The notes beneath the pieces are model-generated. The model saw only the letters and a program-made list of their open reading frames with translations, was not told where the DNA came from and did not search any database. Positions 20,279 through 30,125 of a stretch of DNA of 64,000 nt are shown piece by piece. Where the stretch lies: contig NZ_JAQZCH010000002.1 of the NCBI RefSeq assembly GCF_028737325.1, positions 62,001-126,000 on the forward strand, in the 5' to 3' direction. A program made the translations under genes and the position numbers. Numbering within the stretch: position 1 is the stretch's first letter; the number at the start of each line of letters is the position of its first letter. Source of the DNA: Microbacterium thalli. GTDB lineage: Bacteria; Actinomycetota; Actinomycetes; Actinomycetales; Microbacteriaceae.

Positions 20279-20917
20279 ATGTCCACCGAGACCGACACCC
20301 AGGTCGTCGCCGAGACGCGCACCAACTTCGGCAAGGGCTTCGCCCGCCGTCTGCGTGCCGCCGGCAAGATCCCCGCCGTCATCTACGGCCACGGCACCGA
20401 CCCCGTGCACGTCGCCCTTCCGGGCCACCAGATGCTGCTGCTCGTGCGCCGCGCGAACGCGGTCATCGAGCTGTCGATCGACGGCGCGAGCCAGCTCGTG
20501 CTCGTCAAGGACGTCCAGCGCGACCCGGTGCGCCAGATCATCGAGCACATCGACCTCCTCGTCGTGAAGAAGGGCGAGAAGGTCCAGGTCGACGTTCCCG
20601 TCGTCGTCACCGGCGCGCCCTTCGCAGGCACCATCGCGACGCAGGACGCGTCGTCGGTGTCGCTCGAGGTCGAGGCGACCCACATCCCCAGCAACGTCGA
20701 GGTCGACGTCGAGGGCCTCGAGGACGGCGCGCGCATCACCGCCGCCGACCTGACCCTGCCGCGCGGAGCCGCGCTGGTCACCGACCCCGAGACGCTCGTC
20801 GTCGCCGTGTCGGTCCCCGCCGCGACCCTGGCCGCTGTCGACGAGATCGAGGCCGCCGACGAGGCGACCGCCGCTGAGCAGGCCGACGAGGCCGAGGGCG
20901 ACGAGAAGTCCGAGTAA
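20279..20917 (+). CDS. rplY: 50S ribosomal protein L25 / general stress protein Ctc
   Basis: 212 residues: N-terminal 5S rRNA-binding L25 domain (1-95: GKGFARRLRAAGKIPAVIYG) and C-terminal TL5/Ctc beta domain, with an acidic Glu/Asp/Ala tail. AAGGAGAG ribosome site 5-6 bases before the ATG. Upstream of pth as in many bacteria; the two are separated by a stem-loop. Confidence 0.95.
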   Translation: MSTETDTQVVAETRTNFGKGFARRLRAAGKIPAVIYGHGTDPVHVALPGHQMLLLVRRANAVIELSIDGASQLVLVKDVQRDPVRQIIEHIDLLVVKKGEKVQVDVPVVVTGAPFAGTIATQDASSVSLEVEATHIPSNVEVDVEGLEDGARITAADLTLPRGAALVTDPETLVVAVSVPAATLAAVDEIEAADEATAAEQADEAEGDEKSE

Positions 20918-20930
20918 GGCATTCGACTCC

Positions 20931-20966
20931 CGGAGCCCGTTCTCACCGCGGTGGGGGCGGGCTCCG
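20931..20966 (+). terminator. Stem-loop between rplY and pth
   Basis: CGGAGCCCG pairs with CGGGCTCCG; the loop contains CACC/GGTG. It may terminate or attenuate rplY transcription before pth. Confidence 0.55.
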
Positions 20967-20984
20967 TCGTTCGAGAGGGACGCT

Positions 20985-21566
20985 ATGGCAGACACCTGGC
21001 TGATCGTGGGGCTCGGCAATCCCGGGCCGCGCTACGCGGCGACACGCCACAACATCGGGCAGATGGTCATCGACGAGCTCGCCCGACGACGCGGCGACAC
21101 GCTGCGCTCGCACAAGGCGAACGCCTGGGCCGCCGAGACGTGGCTGCGTCCCGGTGCGGCCAAGCTGGTCCTGGCCAAGCCGAAGACCTTCATGAACGTC
21201 TCGGGCGGCCCCGCCGCGGCGTTGGCCGGCTTCTACGGCGTGGAGCCGGGACACGTGATCGTCGTCCACGACGAGCTCGACATCCCGTTCGACACCATCA
21301 AGCTCAAGACCGGCGGGGGACACGGCGGCCACAACGGCGTCCGTGACATCGCGAAGGCGCTCGGCACCCCCGAGTTCGCTCGGGTGCGGGTCGGGATCGG
21401 CCGGCCGCCGGGATCGCAGGATCCGGCCGACTGGGTGCTCGACCCGTTCTCGTCCGCCGAGCGCAAGACGCTCGGCATTCTCATCTCGGATGCCGCCGAC
21501 GCCGTCGAGACCGTCGTCGACGACGGCCTCCTCGCCGCGCAGCAGCGCTACCACGCTCCGCGCTGA
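20985..21566 (+). CDS. pth: Peptidyl-tRNA hydrolase
   Basis: 193-residue cytoplasmic enzyme that frees tRNAs from drop-off peptides. GLGNPGPRY, catalytic His22 in TRHNIG, FMNVSGG, HDELD, and GGGHGGHNGVRDI all match the family. GAGAGGG ribosome site. Neighbour of rplY as in mycobacteria. Confidence 0.95.
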   Translation: MADTWLIVGLGNPGPRYAATRHNIGQMVIDELARRRGDTLRSHKANAWAAETWLRPGAAKLVLAKPKTFMNVSGGPAAALAGFYGVEPGHVIVVHDELDIPFDTIKLKTGGGHGGHNGVRDIAKALGTPEFARVRVGIGRPPGSQDPADWVLDPFSSAERKTLGILISDAADAVETVVDDGLLAAQQRYHAPR

Positions 21567-21606
21567 TCCCGTCCCACGGCCGGCCGGCCGGCGCCGCGTG
21601 CGGGTG

Positions 21607-22059
21607 TCAGCTCGTGGCGAAGAGAGTCGCGGACGCGACGGCGACGGCGGCGACCGGCGCGCCGAGGGCGACGGCCACGGCGCCGATGCCGAACCCGCGT
21701 CCGGTGCGGCGAACGATCGCGACGAGCCCGAGCACGAGAGCAGTCAGACCCGCGACGGCGCACGTCCACGCGGTGATCTCGCCCACGAGTACCCACCCGC
21801 GCACGGGGGTGAGCGCGCTGAGGTCGCCCTCGCCGTCGAGCCAGCCGACGAATGCGCCCGTGGTCCCCAGTTGTGCCGCGACCATTGCCGCCACGACGAC
21901 CCCGGCGACGGCGGCCGCCGACGCGAGCAGAAGAGCGGCGATGCCGACGGCCCGGCTCGGCCGACGCGCCGGCTGATCGGGCAGACGCCCCGGCGCCGAG
22001 ACGACATAGGGCGCGGCGAACGGGGTCGCGCCCGAAGACGAGGAAGTCGGCGAGGTCAT
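21607..22059 (-). CDS. Hypothetical membrane protein, three to four TM helices
   Basis: 150 residues. A Ser/Pro-rich cytoplasmic N-tail (1-35) is followed by hydrophobic stretches at about 38-62, 90-115 and 122-147. The loop between the first two holds GWLDGEGDLSAL. A TACAAT box exactly 6 nt before the ATG predicts leaderless mRNA, which supports expression. No family recognised. Confidence 0.7.
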   Translation of the reverse strand: MTSPTSSSSGATPFAAPYVVSAPGRLPDQPARRPSRAVGIAALLLASAAAVAGVVVAAMVAAQLGTTGAFVGWLDGEGDLSALTPVRGWVLVGEITAWTCAVAGLTALVLGLVAIVRRTGRGFGIGAVAVALGAPVAAVAVASATLFATS

Positions 22060-22065
22060 CCCGCC

Positions 22066-22071
22066 ATTGTA
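22066..22071 (-). promoter_or_regulatory. -10 box TACAAT of the hypothetical membrane protein (leaderless)
   Basis: TACAAT, ggcggg, ATG on the minus strand with 6-nt spacing. Confidence 0.6.
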
Positions 22072-22150
22072 GGAACAGGGTCCGGCGCGCGCGGGCGCCG
22101 GCGAGCTCGGTGCGGGACTGTGTGCCGGACTCCGTGTTGGTACGCGGCGG

Positions 22151-22156
22151 TAGGCT
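22151..22156 (+). promoter_or_regulatory. -10 box TAGGCT of mfd (leaderless; decides the start)
   Basis: TAGGCT is 6 nt before the GTG at 22163 but only 3 nt before the GTG at 22160, so 22163 is chosen. Confidence 0.6.
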
Positions 22157-22162
22157 TCTGTG

Positions 22163-25100
22163 GTGACAGTTGCCGGGATCGTGCGCGCCCTTTCGCAGGC
22201 TGACTCCTTCCGGGCGGGGGTGACTTCCGGCGCCGTCGGCAGCGTCGACTACGCGCTCGTCGACGGGCTCGACGCTCCGCTGCTCGCAGCGCTCCTCGCC
22301 GAACGCGGCCGGAACCGGCGCCCGCCCGTCGTGCTCGCCATCACGCCGACCGGGCGCCGCGCCGAGACACTCGGAGCAGCGCTGCAGTGCTTGGTGCCCG
22401 AGGCCGCGGTGCTGCACTTCCCGGCCTGGGAGACGCTGCCGCACGAGCGACTGAGCCCGAGCCCCGAGACGGTCGGGCGCCGGCTCGACGTGCTGCGCCG
22501 GATCGAGTCTCATGACGGCTCGCACCCGCTGATCGTGACGTCCTCCGTGCGGGCGGCCCTTCAGCCGCTCGCCGCCGGCCTCACCGACGCCGAGCCGGTC
22601 GCCTTGGCTGTCGGCAGTCGCGGCGTCGACCTCGAGCGTGTCGTCCGCCGCCTCGTCGAGCTCGCCTACCACCGCGTCGACATGGTCTCGCGGCGTGGTG
22701 AGTTCGCGGTACGCGGCGGCATCCTCGACGTGTTCCCGGCCGCAGCGGATCACCCGCTGCGCATCGACTTCTTCGGTGACGAGGTCGATCAGATTCGCGC
22801 CTTCTCGATCGCCGACCAGCGTTCCTTGCCGGGCGAGGTCGGCGAGGCCGTTCTGCTGCCGGCCCGCGAGCTGCTGCTGACCCCCGCGGTCCGGGAACGG
22901 GCGGCGGGGATGGCGACGAGGTTCCCGAGCCTGACCGGCATGCTCGAGAAGATGTCGCAGGGTATCCCCGTCGAAGGAATGGAGTCCCTGCTGCCGACGC
23001 TCGCCGAGGGTGTCGTCCCGCTGGTCGATTACCTCCCGCGCGGAGCGGCTGTCGCGCTCGTCGATCCCGAGCGCTCCCGCACGCGCGCGGCGACGCTCGG
23101 CGACACGAACCGCGAGTTCCTCGAGGCGGCGTGGAGTGCCGCCACCGCCGGGGCCGACAGCCCCGTCGATCTCGGAGCCGGCGACTTCCTGACCCTGCCG
23201 GCCCTGCGCGACGCCGTCCGCGAGCGCGACGGCGTCTGGTGGGGCCTGAGCGCGTTCGACTCCGGCGCCGCGGATGCCGCGGAGGAAGGACTCGCCGACT
23301 CCGACGGTTCCGACCTGCGGATCACCGGAACCCCCGTCCCGTCGTTCCAGGGCAATGTCGAGGGTGCGACGGCCCACATCGGTCGGTTGCTCGCCGACGG
23401 GTGGCGCGTGCTCGTCTGCGCCAGCGGCACGGGTCTCGTCGACCGGGCACGCGACGTGCTGGCCGAGCGGGGCATCGCAGCGCGCACGAGCGACGATGTC
23501 GGCGAGATCGGCGACGAGCCGGTCGCCATCTGCGTCGTGGCTTCGCTGGAGCGCGGGTTCGAATCCGCCGAGGCGCGCCTCGCCGTCCTGACCGAGAGCG
23601 AGTTCTACGGGCGCACCATCGGCGGGGACGGGCGCGTCGTGAAGAAGCTCGCCTCGCGCCGTCGGAACGTCGTCGACCCGCTGCAGTTGAAGCCGGGCGA
23701 CGTCGTCGTCCATGCCACCCACGGCATCGGCAAGTTCGTCGAGCTCGTGCAGCGCGAGGTCTCGAGCGGCGGTCGGAACGCCGTCAAGACGCAGCGGGAG
23801 TACCTCGTGCTGGAGTACGCCCCGGCCAAGCGCGGGTACCCCGGCGACAAGCTGTTCGTGCCGACCGACCAGCTCGACCAGCTGTCGCGCTACGTCGGCG
23901 GCGAGGCGCCCGTCCTGTCGAAGATGGGCGGCAGCGACTGGGCCGCGGCCAAGGGGAAGGCGCGCAAGGCCGTCCGCGACATCGCGGTCGAGCTCGTGAA
24001 GCTCTACTCGGCGCGCATGGCGTCGAAGGGCCATGCCTTCGGGCCCGACACGCCCTGGCAGCGCGAGCTCGAAGAGGCGTTCCCGTTCGCCGAGACTCCC
24101 GACCAGCTGCAGACGATCGACGAGATCAAGGCCGACATGGAGAAGCCGATCCCGATGGACCGGCTGCTCTCGGGCGACGTCGGGTTCGGTAAGACCGAGG
24201 TCGCGGTGCGTGCGGCATTCAAGGCGATCCAGGAGGGCAAGCAGGTCGCCATGCTCGTGCCGACCACACTGCTGGCCAAGCAGCACCTCGAGACCTTCAG
24301 CGAGCGGTTCGCCGGCTTCCCGGTGAAGGTGCGTCCCCTGTCGCGGTTCCAGACGGCGAAGCAGGCACGGGAGACTCTCGACGGCCTCGCAGACGGCACG
24401 GTCGACATGGTGATCGGCACGCACCGGATCCTCACCGAGCAGGTCATGTTCAAGGACCTCGGGCTGATGATCATCGACGAGGAGCAGCGCTTCGGCGTCG
24501 AGCACAAGGACGCGCTCAAGAAGCTCAAGACCGGCGTCGACATCCTCGCGATGAGTGCGACCCCGATCCCGCGCACGCTCGAGATGGCGGTGACCGGCAT
24601 CCGCGAGATGTCGACGCTCGCGACACCGCCGGAGGAGCGGCATCCGATCCTCACGTACGTGGGGCCGCGCAGCGACAAGCAGATCGCGGCGGCGATCCGT
24701 CGCGAGCTGCTGCGCGAGGGGCAGGTGTTCTTCGTGCACAACCGCGTCCAGTCCATCCAGCGCGTCGCCGCCCAGATCGGCGAGCTCGTGCCCGAGGCCC
24801 GCGTCGCCGTGGCGCACGGACAGATGGGGGAGCACCAGCTCGAGCAGGTCGTCGACGACTTCTGGGAGAGACGCGCCGACGTCCTCGTGTGCACGACGAT
24901 CGTCGAGACCGGCCTCGACATCTCGAACGCGAACACGATCATCATCGATCGCGCCGACAAGTACGGGCTCAGCCAGCTGCACCAGCTGCGCGGCCGCGTC
25001 GGTCGCGCCCGGGAGCGCGCGTACGCGTACTTCCTGTACGACGAGAACAAGCCGCTCAGCGAGACGGCGGCCGACCGGCTCGAGACGATCGCGGTCAACA

Positions 25101-25786
25101 ACGACCTGGGCTCGGGCATGCAGGTGGCGTTGAAGGACCTCGAGCTGCGCGGCGCGGGCAACCTGCTCGGCGCCGAGCAGGCGGGACACATCGCCGGCGT
25201 CGGGTTCGACCTGTACCTGCGGATGATCGGCGAGGCGGTCTCGACGTTCCGCGGCGAAGAGGTCGACGGCCCCGCCGAGCTGCGGCTCGAGCTGCCGGTC
25301 GCCGCGCGGATCCCGGAGGACTACATCGACAGCGAACGTCTGCGGCTCGAGGCGTATCAGAAGCTCTCCGCGGCTGCGGCCGTCAGCGCGAAGGACGACG
25401 CGGTCGACCTCGTCATCGACGAGCTGACCGACCGGTACGGCCGGCCCCCGGCGGAGGTCGAGGGCCTGCTCACCGTCGCCCGCCTGCGCCGCCGCGCCGC
25501 GCAGGCCGGTTTGACCGACGTCGTCGCGATGGGAACGAACCTCCGCGTCGCACCGGCACGGCTGCCCGAGTCGATGCGCATCCGCTTGCAGCGGCTGTAC
25601 CCCAAGGCGAAGCTGCTTGCCGGAGGCGAGGCACTGGTCGTTCCGCTGCCGACCGCGGGCGGCGCGCCGCTGAACGATGCCGACCTGATCGCGTGGACGG
25701 GGCAGCTCCTCGAGCAGCTCTTCCCGATCCCGGCTGCGGGAGCCGCCTCGGCCGGCACCACCGCGACGGCGGCATCCGCGGGGTGA
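22163..25786 (+). CDS. mfd: Transcription-repair coupling factor
   Basis: 1207 residues. Removes stalled RNA polymerase at lesions and recruits UvrA. UvrB-like N-terminal region (ITPTGRRAETL, FPAWETLPHERLSP), polymerase-interacting domain (about 500-570: KPGDVVVHATHGIGKFVEL), translocase with Walker A SGDVGFGKTEVA, DEEQRFG, SATPIPRTLEM, RGRVGRARERAYAYF, then a C-terminal TRCF domain with DRYGRPPAEVEGLL. Two adjacent GTGs could start it; the promoter spacing favours the second. Followed by an 8-bp hairpin and a convergent permease gene. Confidence 0.95.
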   Translation: MTVAGIVRALSQADSFRAGVTSGAVGSVDYALVDGLDAPLLAALLAERGRNRRPPVVLAITPTGRRAETLGAALQCLVPEAAVLHFPAWETLPHERLSPSPETVGRRLDVLRRIESHDGSHPLIVTSSVRAALQPLAAGLTDAEPVALAVGSRGVDLERVVRRLVELAYHRVDMVSRRGEFAVRGGILDVFPAAADHPLRIDFFGDEVDQIRAFSIADQRSLPGEVGEAVLLPARELLLTPAVRERAAGMATRFPSLTGMLEKMSQGIPVEGMESLLPTLAEGVVPLVDYLPRGAAVALVDPERSRTRAATLGDTNREFLEAAWSAATAGADSPVDLGAGDFLTLPALRDAVRERDGVWWGLSAFDSGAADAAEEGLADSDGSDLRITGTPVPSFQGNVEGATAHIGRLLADGWRVLVCASGTGLVDRARDVLAERGIAARTSDDVGEIGDEPVAICVVASLERGFESAEARLAVLTESEFYGRTIGGDGRVVKKLASRRRNVVDPLQLKPGDVVVHATHGIGKFVELVQREVSSGGRNAVKTQREYLVLEYAPAKRGYPGDKLFVPTDQLDQLSRYVGGEAPVLSKMGGSDWAAAKGKARKAVRDIAVELVKLYSARMASKGHAFGPDTPWQRELEEAFPFAETPDQLQTIDEIKADMEKPIPMDRLLSGDVGFGKTEVAVRAAFKAIQEGKQVAMLVPTTLLAKQHLETFSERFAGFPVKVRPLSRFQTAKQARETLDGLADGTVDMVIGTHRILTEQVMFKDLGLMIIDEEQRFGVEHKDALKKLKTGVDILAMSATPIPRTLEMAVTGIREMSTLATPPEERHPILTYVGPRSDKQIAAAIRRELLREGQVFFVHNRVQSIQRVAAQIGELVPEARVAVAHGQMGEHQLEQVVDDFWERRADVLVCTTIVETGLDISNANTIIIDRADKYGLSQLHQLRGRVGRARERAYAYFLYDENKPLSETAADRLETIAVNNDLGSGMQVALKDLELRGAGNLLGAEQAGHIAGVGFDLYLRMIGEAVSTFRGEEVDGPAELRLELPVAARIPEDYIDSERLRLEAYQKLSAAAAVSAKDDAVDLVIDELTDRYGRPPAEVEGLLTVARLRRRAAQAGLTDVVAMGTNLRVAPARLPESMRIRLQRLYPKAKLLAGGEALVVPLPTAGGAPLNDADLIAWTGQLLEQLFPIPAAGAASAGTTATAASAG

Positions 25787-25787
25787 G

Positions 25788-25809
25788 CCGCGCGCGGGTC
25801 GGCGCGCGG
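25788..25809. terminator. 8-bp GC hairpin after mfd
   Basis: CCGCGCGC pairs with GCGCGCGG around GGGTCG, between convergent mfd and the permease gene; no U-tract. Confidence 0.4.
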
Positions 25810-25838
25810 ACGCTGCCGGCCCGCGCGGACCGCGGTCG

Positions 25839-27290
25839 CTACAGCGTGATCTCGCCCGTCGCGAGCAGGACGATCGCCGCGACCGCACCGGCGACCGCGA
25901 GGGCGAAGACCCCCCACTCGACCGGGGTGAACACGCGCTCGCGTGCGCGTCGGCGCGCAAAGGCGTAGAGCGCCGTACCGGGGACGATGATCAGCAGCGA
26001 CAGCAGCAGGTAGTGCGTGCCCGCGGCCACGAGGAGGAAGGCCGTGTACGCCGTCGCCACGGCGGCGACGATCAGGTCGCGGATCCGCGCCGGGTCGCGC
26101 CGTCCGTACGTCTCGCCGGTCGCCGTGAGCTTGAGGGCGTAGGCCGCCGAGAGGACGAAGGGGATCAGCACCAGCACGCTCGTGAGGTCGAGGGCCACCG
26201 AGAAGGCGTTCTCGGCGAAGAGGACGACCACGAGGAGCACCTGCACGAGCACGGTCGAGAGCATGAGGGCGCCCACGGGGGTGTCCTCGTCGTTCGTGCG
26301 CGCGAGGAAGCGGGGAAGATCGCCCGAGCGAGCCGCTTCGAGAAGCACCTCCGCCGCCATGAGCGTCCACGTCAGGTAGGCGCCGAGCACCGCGACGATG
26401 AGCGACACCCCGATGACGACCGCCCCGACCGGACCGATGATGGTCTCCAGCACGCCGCCGAGCGAGGGCTCGGGCAGCGCGGCGATCTGCTCCCGCGGCA
26501 GGACGCCGTACGACACGATCGTCACGGACGCGAACACCGCGAGCACGCTCAGGAACCCGAGCAGGGTCGCCCGTCCGACGTCGCGGCGCGAGCGGGCGTG
26601 GCGCGAGTTCACGCTCGCGCCCTCGATCCCGATGAACACGAACACCGTCACGAGCATCGTGGCTCGCACCTGGTCCCACAGCGGCGCGCCCGCGGGCCCC
26701 GTCCAGTTCTCGACGAACACGGCCGGGTCGAACACGGTCAGACACAGGACGACGAACAGCACGATCGGCAACGTCTTCGCGATGCTCACCACGCGGTTCA
26801 CGGCGGCGGCCGCACGGACGCCGCGGCGGATGAGGATGAAGAACAGCCAGAGCCCGGCGGACGACAACGCCACGGCGGCGATCGTGTCGCCCGCGCCCAG
26901 CGCCGGGAAGACGGCGCCCAGCGTCGAGGTGATGAACACCCAGTAGAAGACGTTGCCGGCGCACGCGCTCGCCCAATAGCCGAACGCGGAGAAGTACCCC
27001 AGGTACCGTCCGAACCCGGCGCGCGCGTAGCTGTACACGCCGGCGTCGAGGTCGGGTCGGCGGTTGGCGAGCAGCTGAAACGCGAACGCCAGCGTCAGCA
27101 TGCCACCGCCAGCGATCGCCCAGGCGATGAGCGTCCCGGCGACACCCGTCTCGGCCGCGAAGCCCGCCGGCAGCGAGAACACCCCGGCGCCGACCATCGA
27201 GCCCACGACGAACGTCGAGAGCGTGAGCATCGACACCGTTGCGGGACGGTGGGCGACGGGGACCGAGGGCGTCACGGGATCGGTAGGCAC
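25839..27290 (-). CDS. APC-family amino acid permease/antiporter
   Basis: About 483 residues with 12 TM helices. The first helix carries the APC substrate motif VGSMVGAGVFSLP, then GVYSYARAGFGRYLGYFSAFGYW; the pattern resembles basic amino acid/polyamine or arginine/ornithine antiporters. The open frame allows TTG at 27299, but the -10 box TAGGCT (27299-27304) would overlap it; GTG 27290, 8 nt downstream of the box, fits a nearly leaderless start. Substrate is not certain. Confidence 0.85.
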   Translation of the reverse strand: MPTDPVTPSVPVAHRPATVSMLTLSTFVVGSMVGAGVFSLPAGFAAETGVAGTLIAWAIAGGGMLTLAFAFQLLANRRPDLDAGVYSYARAGFGRYLGYFSAFGYWASACAGNVFYWVFITSTLGAVFPALGAGDTIAAVALSSAGLWLFFILIRRGVRAAAAVNRVVSIAKTLPIVLFVVLCLTVFDPAVFVENWTGPAGAPLWDQVRATMLVTVFVFIGIEGASVNSRHARSRRDVGRATLLGFLSVLAVFASVTIVSYGVLPREQIAALPEPSLGGVLETIIGPVGAVVIGVSLIVAVLGAYLTWTLMAAEVLLEAARSGDLPRFLARTNDEDTPVGALMLSTVLVQVLLVVVLFAENAFSVALDLTSVLVLIPFVLSAAYALKLTATGETYGRRDPARIRDLIVAAVATAYTAFLLVAAGTHYLLLSLLIIVPGTALYAFARRRARERVFTPVEWGVFALAVAGAVAAIVLLATGEITL

Positions 27291-27298
27291 GGGGTGCA

Positions 27299-27304
27299 AG
27301 CCTA
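27299..27304 (-). promoter_or_regulatory. -10 box TAGGCT of the amino acid permease gene
   Basis: TAGGCT on the minus strand, 8 nt before GTG 27290, in the short gap after ppc; it lets the permease be transcribed separately. Confidence 0.5.
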
Positions 27305-27339
27305 GCCCGGCACCGCCGCACCGCCGATCCCGGCTCGGG

Positions 27340-30012
27340 TCACCCGGTGTTCTGGAGCCCCGCCGCGACGCCGTTGACGGTGAGCAGCAGCAGACGCTGC
27401 CATTCGGGCGGCGTCTCGGCGTCGGGTGCGGTGGAGCGCAGCACGCGCAGCGCCCGCAGCTGGAGCAGCGACAGCGCGTCGACGTAGGGGCTGCGCATCT
27501 TCACCGCGCGCTGGAGCACCGGCTTGTTCGCGAGCAGCCCGTCGCCACCGGCGATCCGCACCACCCAGTCGCGCGTGAGCAGCATCTCGTCGAGCACGAG
27601 GTCGGCGAGATCCGAGCGATCCGCCAGGGCGAGGTGTCGCCGGGCCATTCGGGGATCGGCCTTCGCGAGGCTCATCGCGACATTGTCGATCACGGTGCGC
27701 AGCAGCGGCCATTGCTCATAGGCCTCGCGCAGCAGAGCCTCGTCGCCGACGGCTTCGAGCGCGGTGCCGAGGCCGAACCAGCCGGCGAGGTTGATGCGGG
27801 CCTGCGTCCAGGCGAACACCCAGGGGATCGCGCGCAGGTCCTCGAGCGATTCGACCGACAGGCCACGGCGTGCCGGGCGGGAGCCGAGCGCGAGCAGGCC
27901 GATCTCCTCCATCGGGGTCACGGCGGCGAACCAGGGCGCGAATCCGGGCGCCTTGACGAGCGAGAAGAAGCGTTCGCGCGAGGCGGTGTCCATCGTCGCG
28001 GCGACATCCGCGTAGCGCTCGGCGGCGCGGCTGTTGCGCTCCTCGATCGAGGGGGCCGAGGCCAGCAGCACCGCCGCGGCGACCTGGTCGATGTGACGCA
28101 GGGCGATGTCGGGGTCGCCGTAGCGGGCGAAGATGACCTCGCCCTGTTCGGTGAGCTTGAAGCGGCCGTCGACCGAGTGCGGCGGCTGCGCGAGGATCGC
28201 GGAGTTCGCGGGCCCGCCGCCGCGGCCCAGCGCGCCGCCACGACCGTGGAAGAGCGTGAGCTCGATCCGCTGCTCCTGCGCCCAGGCGGCGATGCGCGCC
28301 TGCGCCTCGTACAGCGCGAGGTTCGCCGCGACCGGCCCGACGTCCTTCGACGAGTCGGAGTAGCCGAGCATCACTTCGAGACGCCGATCGGTCGCCTCGA
28401 GCCGGGCCGCGAAAGCCGGGTGCTCGACGATCTCGGCGAGGATCTCGGGAGCCGCCTGCAGGTCGGCGAACGTCTCGAACAGCGGGATGACGTCGAGGAC
28501 GGGCGGTGTGCCCTCGGGGCCGACCGCGTGCCGCGCGAGCGCGTGTACCGTGGCGAGGTCGTCGGCGGAACGGGTGAACGAGACGATGTAGCGTCCCGCC
28601 GCACGCGGGCCGAAGCGCTTCTGGATCTGCGAGATGGTGCGGAAGACCTCGAGCACCTCGGTGGCGAGCTCGCTGAGCTCACCGCCGGCCTCGCACTCGG
28701 CGAGCACCTTCGCGTGGACGGCGGAGTGCTGGCGGACCTCGAGCTCGGCGAGATGGAAACCGAACGTCTCGACGGCCCACACGAGCTGCTGCAGCGCGCC
28801 GAAGGCCTGGCGTGCCGCGCCAGCGAGTTCGAGGGACTGCTGCACGACGCGCAGATCCGCGAGGAACTCCTCGGGATCCGCGTACGCCAGGTCGGCGTCG
28901 CGCAGGCGGGTCGCGCGCACCCGTCGCGAGAGCAGCATCATGACGCGTTTGTGGTGCTCGCCCGGAGCGCGCTTGACGGCGTTCGCGGCACCGTCCTCGT
29001 CCGCCGCGGCGAGGCGGTCCCAGAGCGAACGCAGCGCGGCGCTGGGGGGAGTGGTCTCGCCCGAGAGCGTGAGGCCGCGGCCGACGCGCTCGGTGCCGCG
29101 CTCGAGGCCGAGCAGGACGTGCTCCGAGGCGATCGCGGCCGCCTTCTTCGTCACGGACGCGGTGACGAACGGGTTGCCGTCGCGATCGCCGCCGACCCAC
29201 GTCCCGAGTCGAACGAAGGGCGCGACGACGGGTGCACGGCTGCCGGCCGCATCCCCCTGCAGCGCGTCGTCGAGGCGTCGGTAGACGAGCGGGACGGTCG
29301 TGTAGAGCGTGTCGTCGAACACCGCCATGACCGCACGCACCTCGTCGGTGGGGGTCGGCTTCTCCGCGCGCAGCGGGGACGTCCGCCACAGCGTGTCGAT
29401 CTCCTCGAGCATCCGGCGGCGAGCGCGACGGTGCTCGGCGCCCCCGGCGATCGCGCTCTCGAGAGTCTCGAGCAGCGTCACGAGCCGGCGGATGCTCTCC
29501 GAGACGGCACGGCGGCGGGCCTCGGTCGGGTGCGCGGTGAACACGGGGTGGAAGCGCATCTCGCGCAGACGCCGCGTCGCCTCGTCCTCGCCGACCTCCG
29601 CGGCGAGCTGAGCGTACGCCGCGGGGATCGAATCGCCCGCGCTGTCCTGACCGGAGATGCCGGCGCGCTCGCGCAGCAGGCGCACCCGCTGGTGCTCCTC
29701 GGCGAGGTTGACGAGGTGGAAGTACACGGTGAAGGCCCGCGCGACCTCATCGGCTCGCGACACCGTGAAGGACTCGGCGATCGCGGCGGCCCGCTCGAAC
29801 GCCTCCGGTGAGTCGTCGGTGTAGGCCTGGATCGTCGCGCCGCGCAGACGCTCGACGTCATCGAAAAGGCCGGGCGAGCCGCTCTCGCGCAGCACTTGGC
29901 CCAGCATCGAGCCGAGCATGCGTACGTCGGCGCGCATCGCCTCGGGGATCTCCTGCTCGGCCTCGTATCGGCCGACGAGATCGATCGCTTCGGTTCGGGT
30001 CAGCTCGCGCAT
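27340..30012 (-). CDS. ppc: Phosphoenolpyruvate carboxylase
   Basis: 890 residues. Carboxylates PEP with bicarbonate to oxaloacetate, replenishing the TCA cycle. Active-site segments FTAHPTEARRRAV, GYSDSSKDVGPVAAN and FHGRGGALGRGGGP are intact, and the C-terminus ends in the invariant QNTG. ATG 30012 has GGAGG 1-5 bases upstream and fits the family N-terminus; an upstream ORF extension of 13 residues is ignored. Bicarbonate could come from the carbonic anhydrase at 51137. Confidence 0.95.
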   Translation of the reverse strand: MRELTRTEAIDLVGRYEAEQEIPEAMRADVRMLGSMLGQVLRESGSPGLFDDVERLRGATIQAYTDDSPEAFERAAAIAESFTVSRADEVARAFTVYFHLVNLAEEHQRVRLLRERAGISGQDSAGDSIPAAYAQLAAEVGEDEATRRLREMRFHPVFTAHPTEARRRAVSESIRRLVTLLETLESAIAGGAEHRRARRRMLEEIDTLWRTSPLRAEKPTPTDEVRAVMAVFDDTLYTTVPLVYRRLDDALQGDAAGSRAPVVAPFVRLGTWVGGDRDGNPFVTASVTKKAAAIASEHVLLGLERGTERVGRGLTLSGETTPPSAALRSLWDRLAAADEDGAANAVKRAPGEHHKRVMMLLSRRVRATRLRDADLAYADPEEFLADLRVVQQSLELAGAARQAFGALQQLVWAVETFGFHLAELEVRQHSAVHAKVLAECEAGGELSELATEVLEVFRTISQIQKRFGPRAAGRYIVSFTRSADDLATVHALARHAVGPEGTPPVLDVIPLFETFADLQAAPEILAEIVEHPAFAARLEATDRRLEVMLGYSDSSKDVGPVAANLALYEAQARIAAWAQEQRIELTLFHGRGGALGRGGGPANSAILAQPPHSVDGRFKLTEQGEVIFARYGDPDIALRHIDQVAAAVLLASAPSIEERNSRAAERYADVAATMDTASRERFFSLVKAPGFAPWFAAVTPMEEIGLLALGSRPARRGLSVESLEDLRAIPWVFAWTQARINLAGWFGLGTALEAVGDEALLREAYEQWPLLRTVIDNVAMSLAKADPRMARRHLALADRSDLADLVLDEMLLTRDWVVRIAGGDGLLANKPVLQRAVKMRSPYVDALSLLQLRALRVLRSTAPDAETPPEWQRLLLLTVNGVAAGLQNTG

Positions 30013-30093
30013 GCCTCCAAAGTAATGGCACCGGAGCCGCCCCCTCGACACGGCCTGTCACACGATGCCTCCGACCACGCACGCGAGGGCGAC

Positions 30094-30099
30094 TAGCCT
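30094..30099 (+). promoter_or_regulatory. -10 box TAGCCT of mazG-hisS
   Basis: TAGCCT, start near 30106, leader about 20 nt containing AAGGAG (30115-30120). Confidence 0.5.
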
Positions 30100-30125
30100 G
30101 GGACCGCCCGTCCGAAGGAGTCCGC

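Noticed and set aside
21548..25960. 1470-residue minus-strand open frame opposite mfd, and similar long antisense frames (5241-7085, 26013-27305, 27100-29811)
   Set aside because: Arg/Ala/Pro-rich translations without family motifs, lying opposite clear genes; they follow from high third-position GC on the coding strand.
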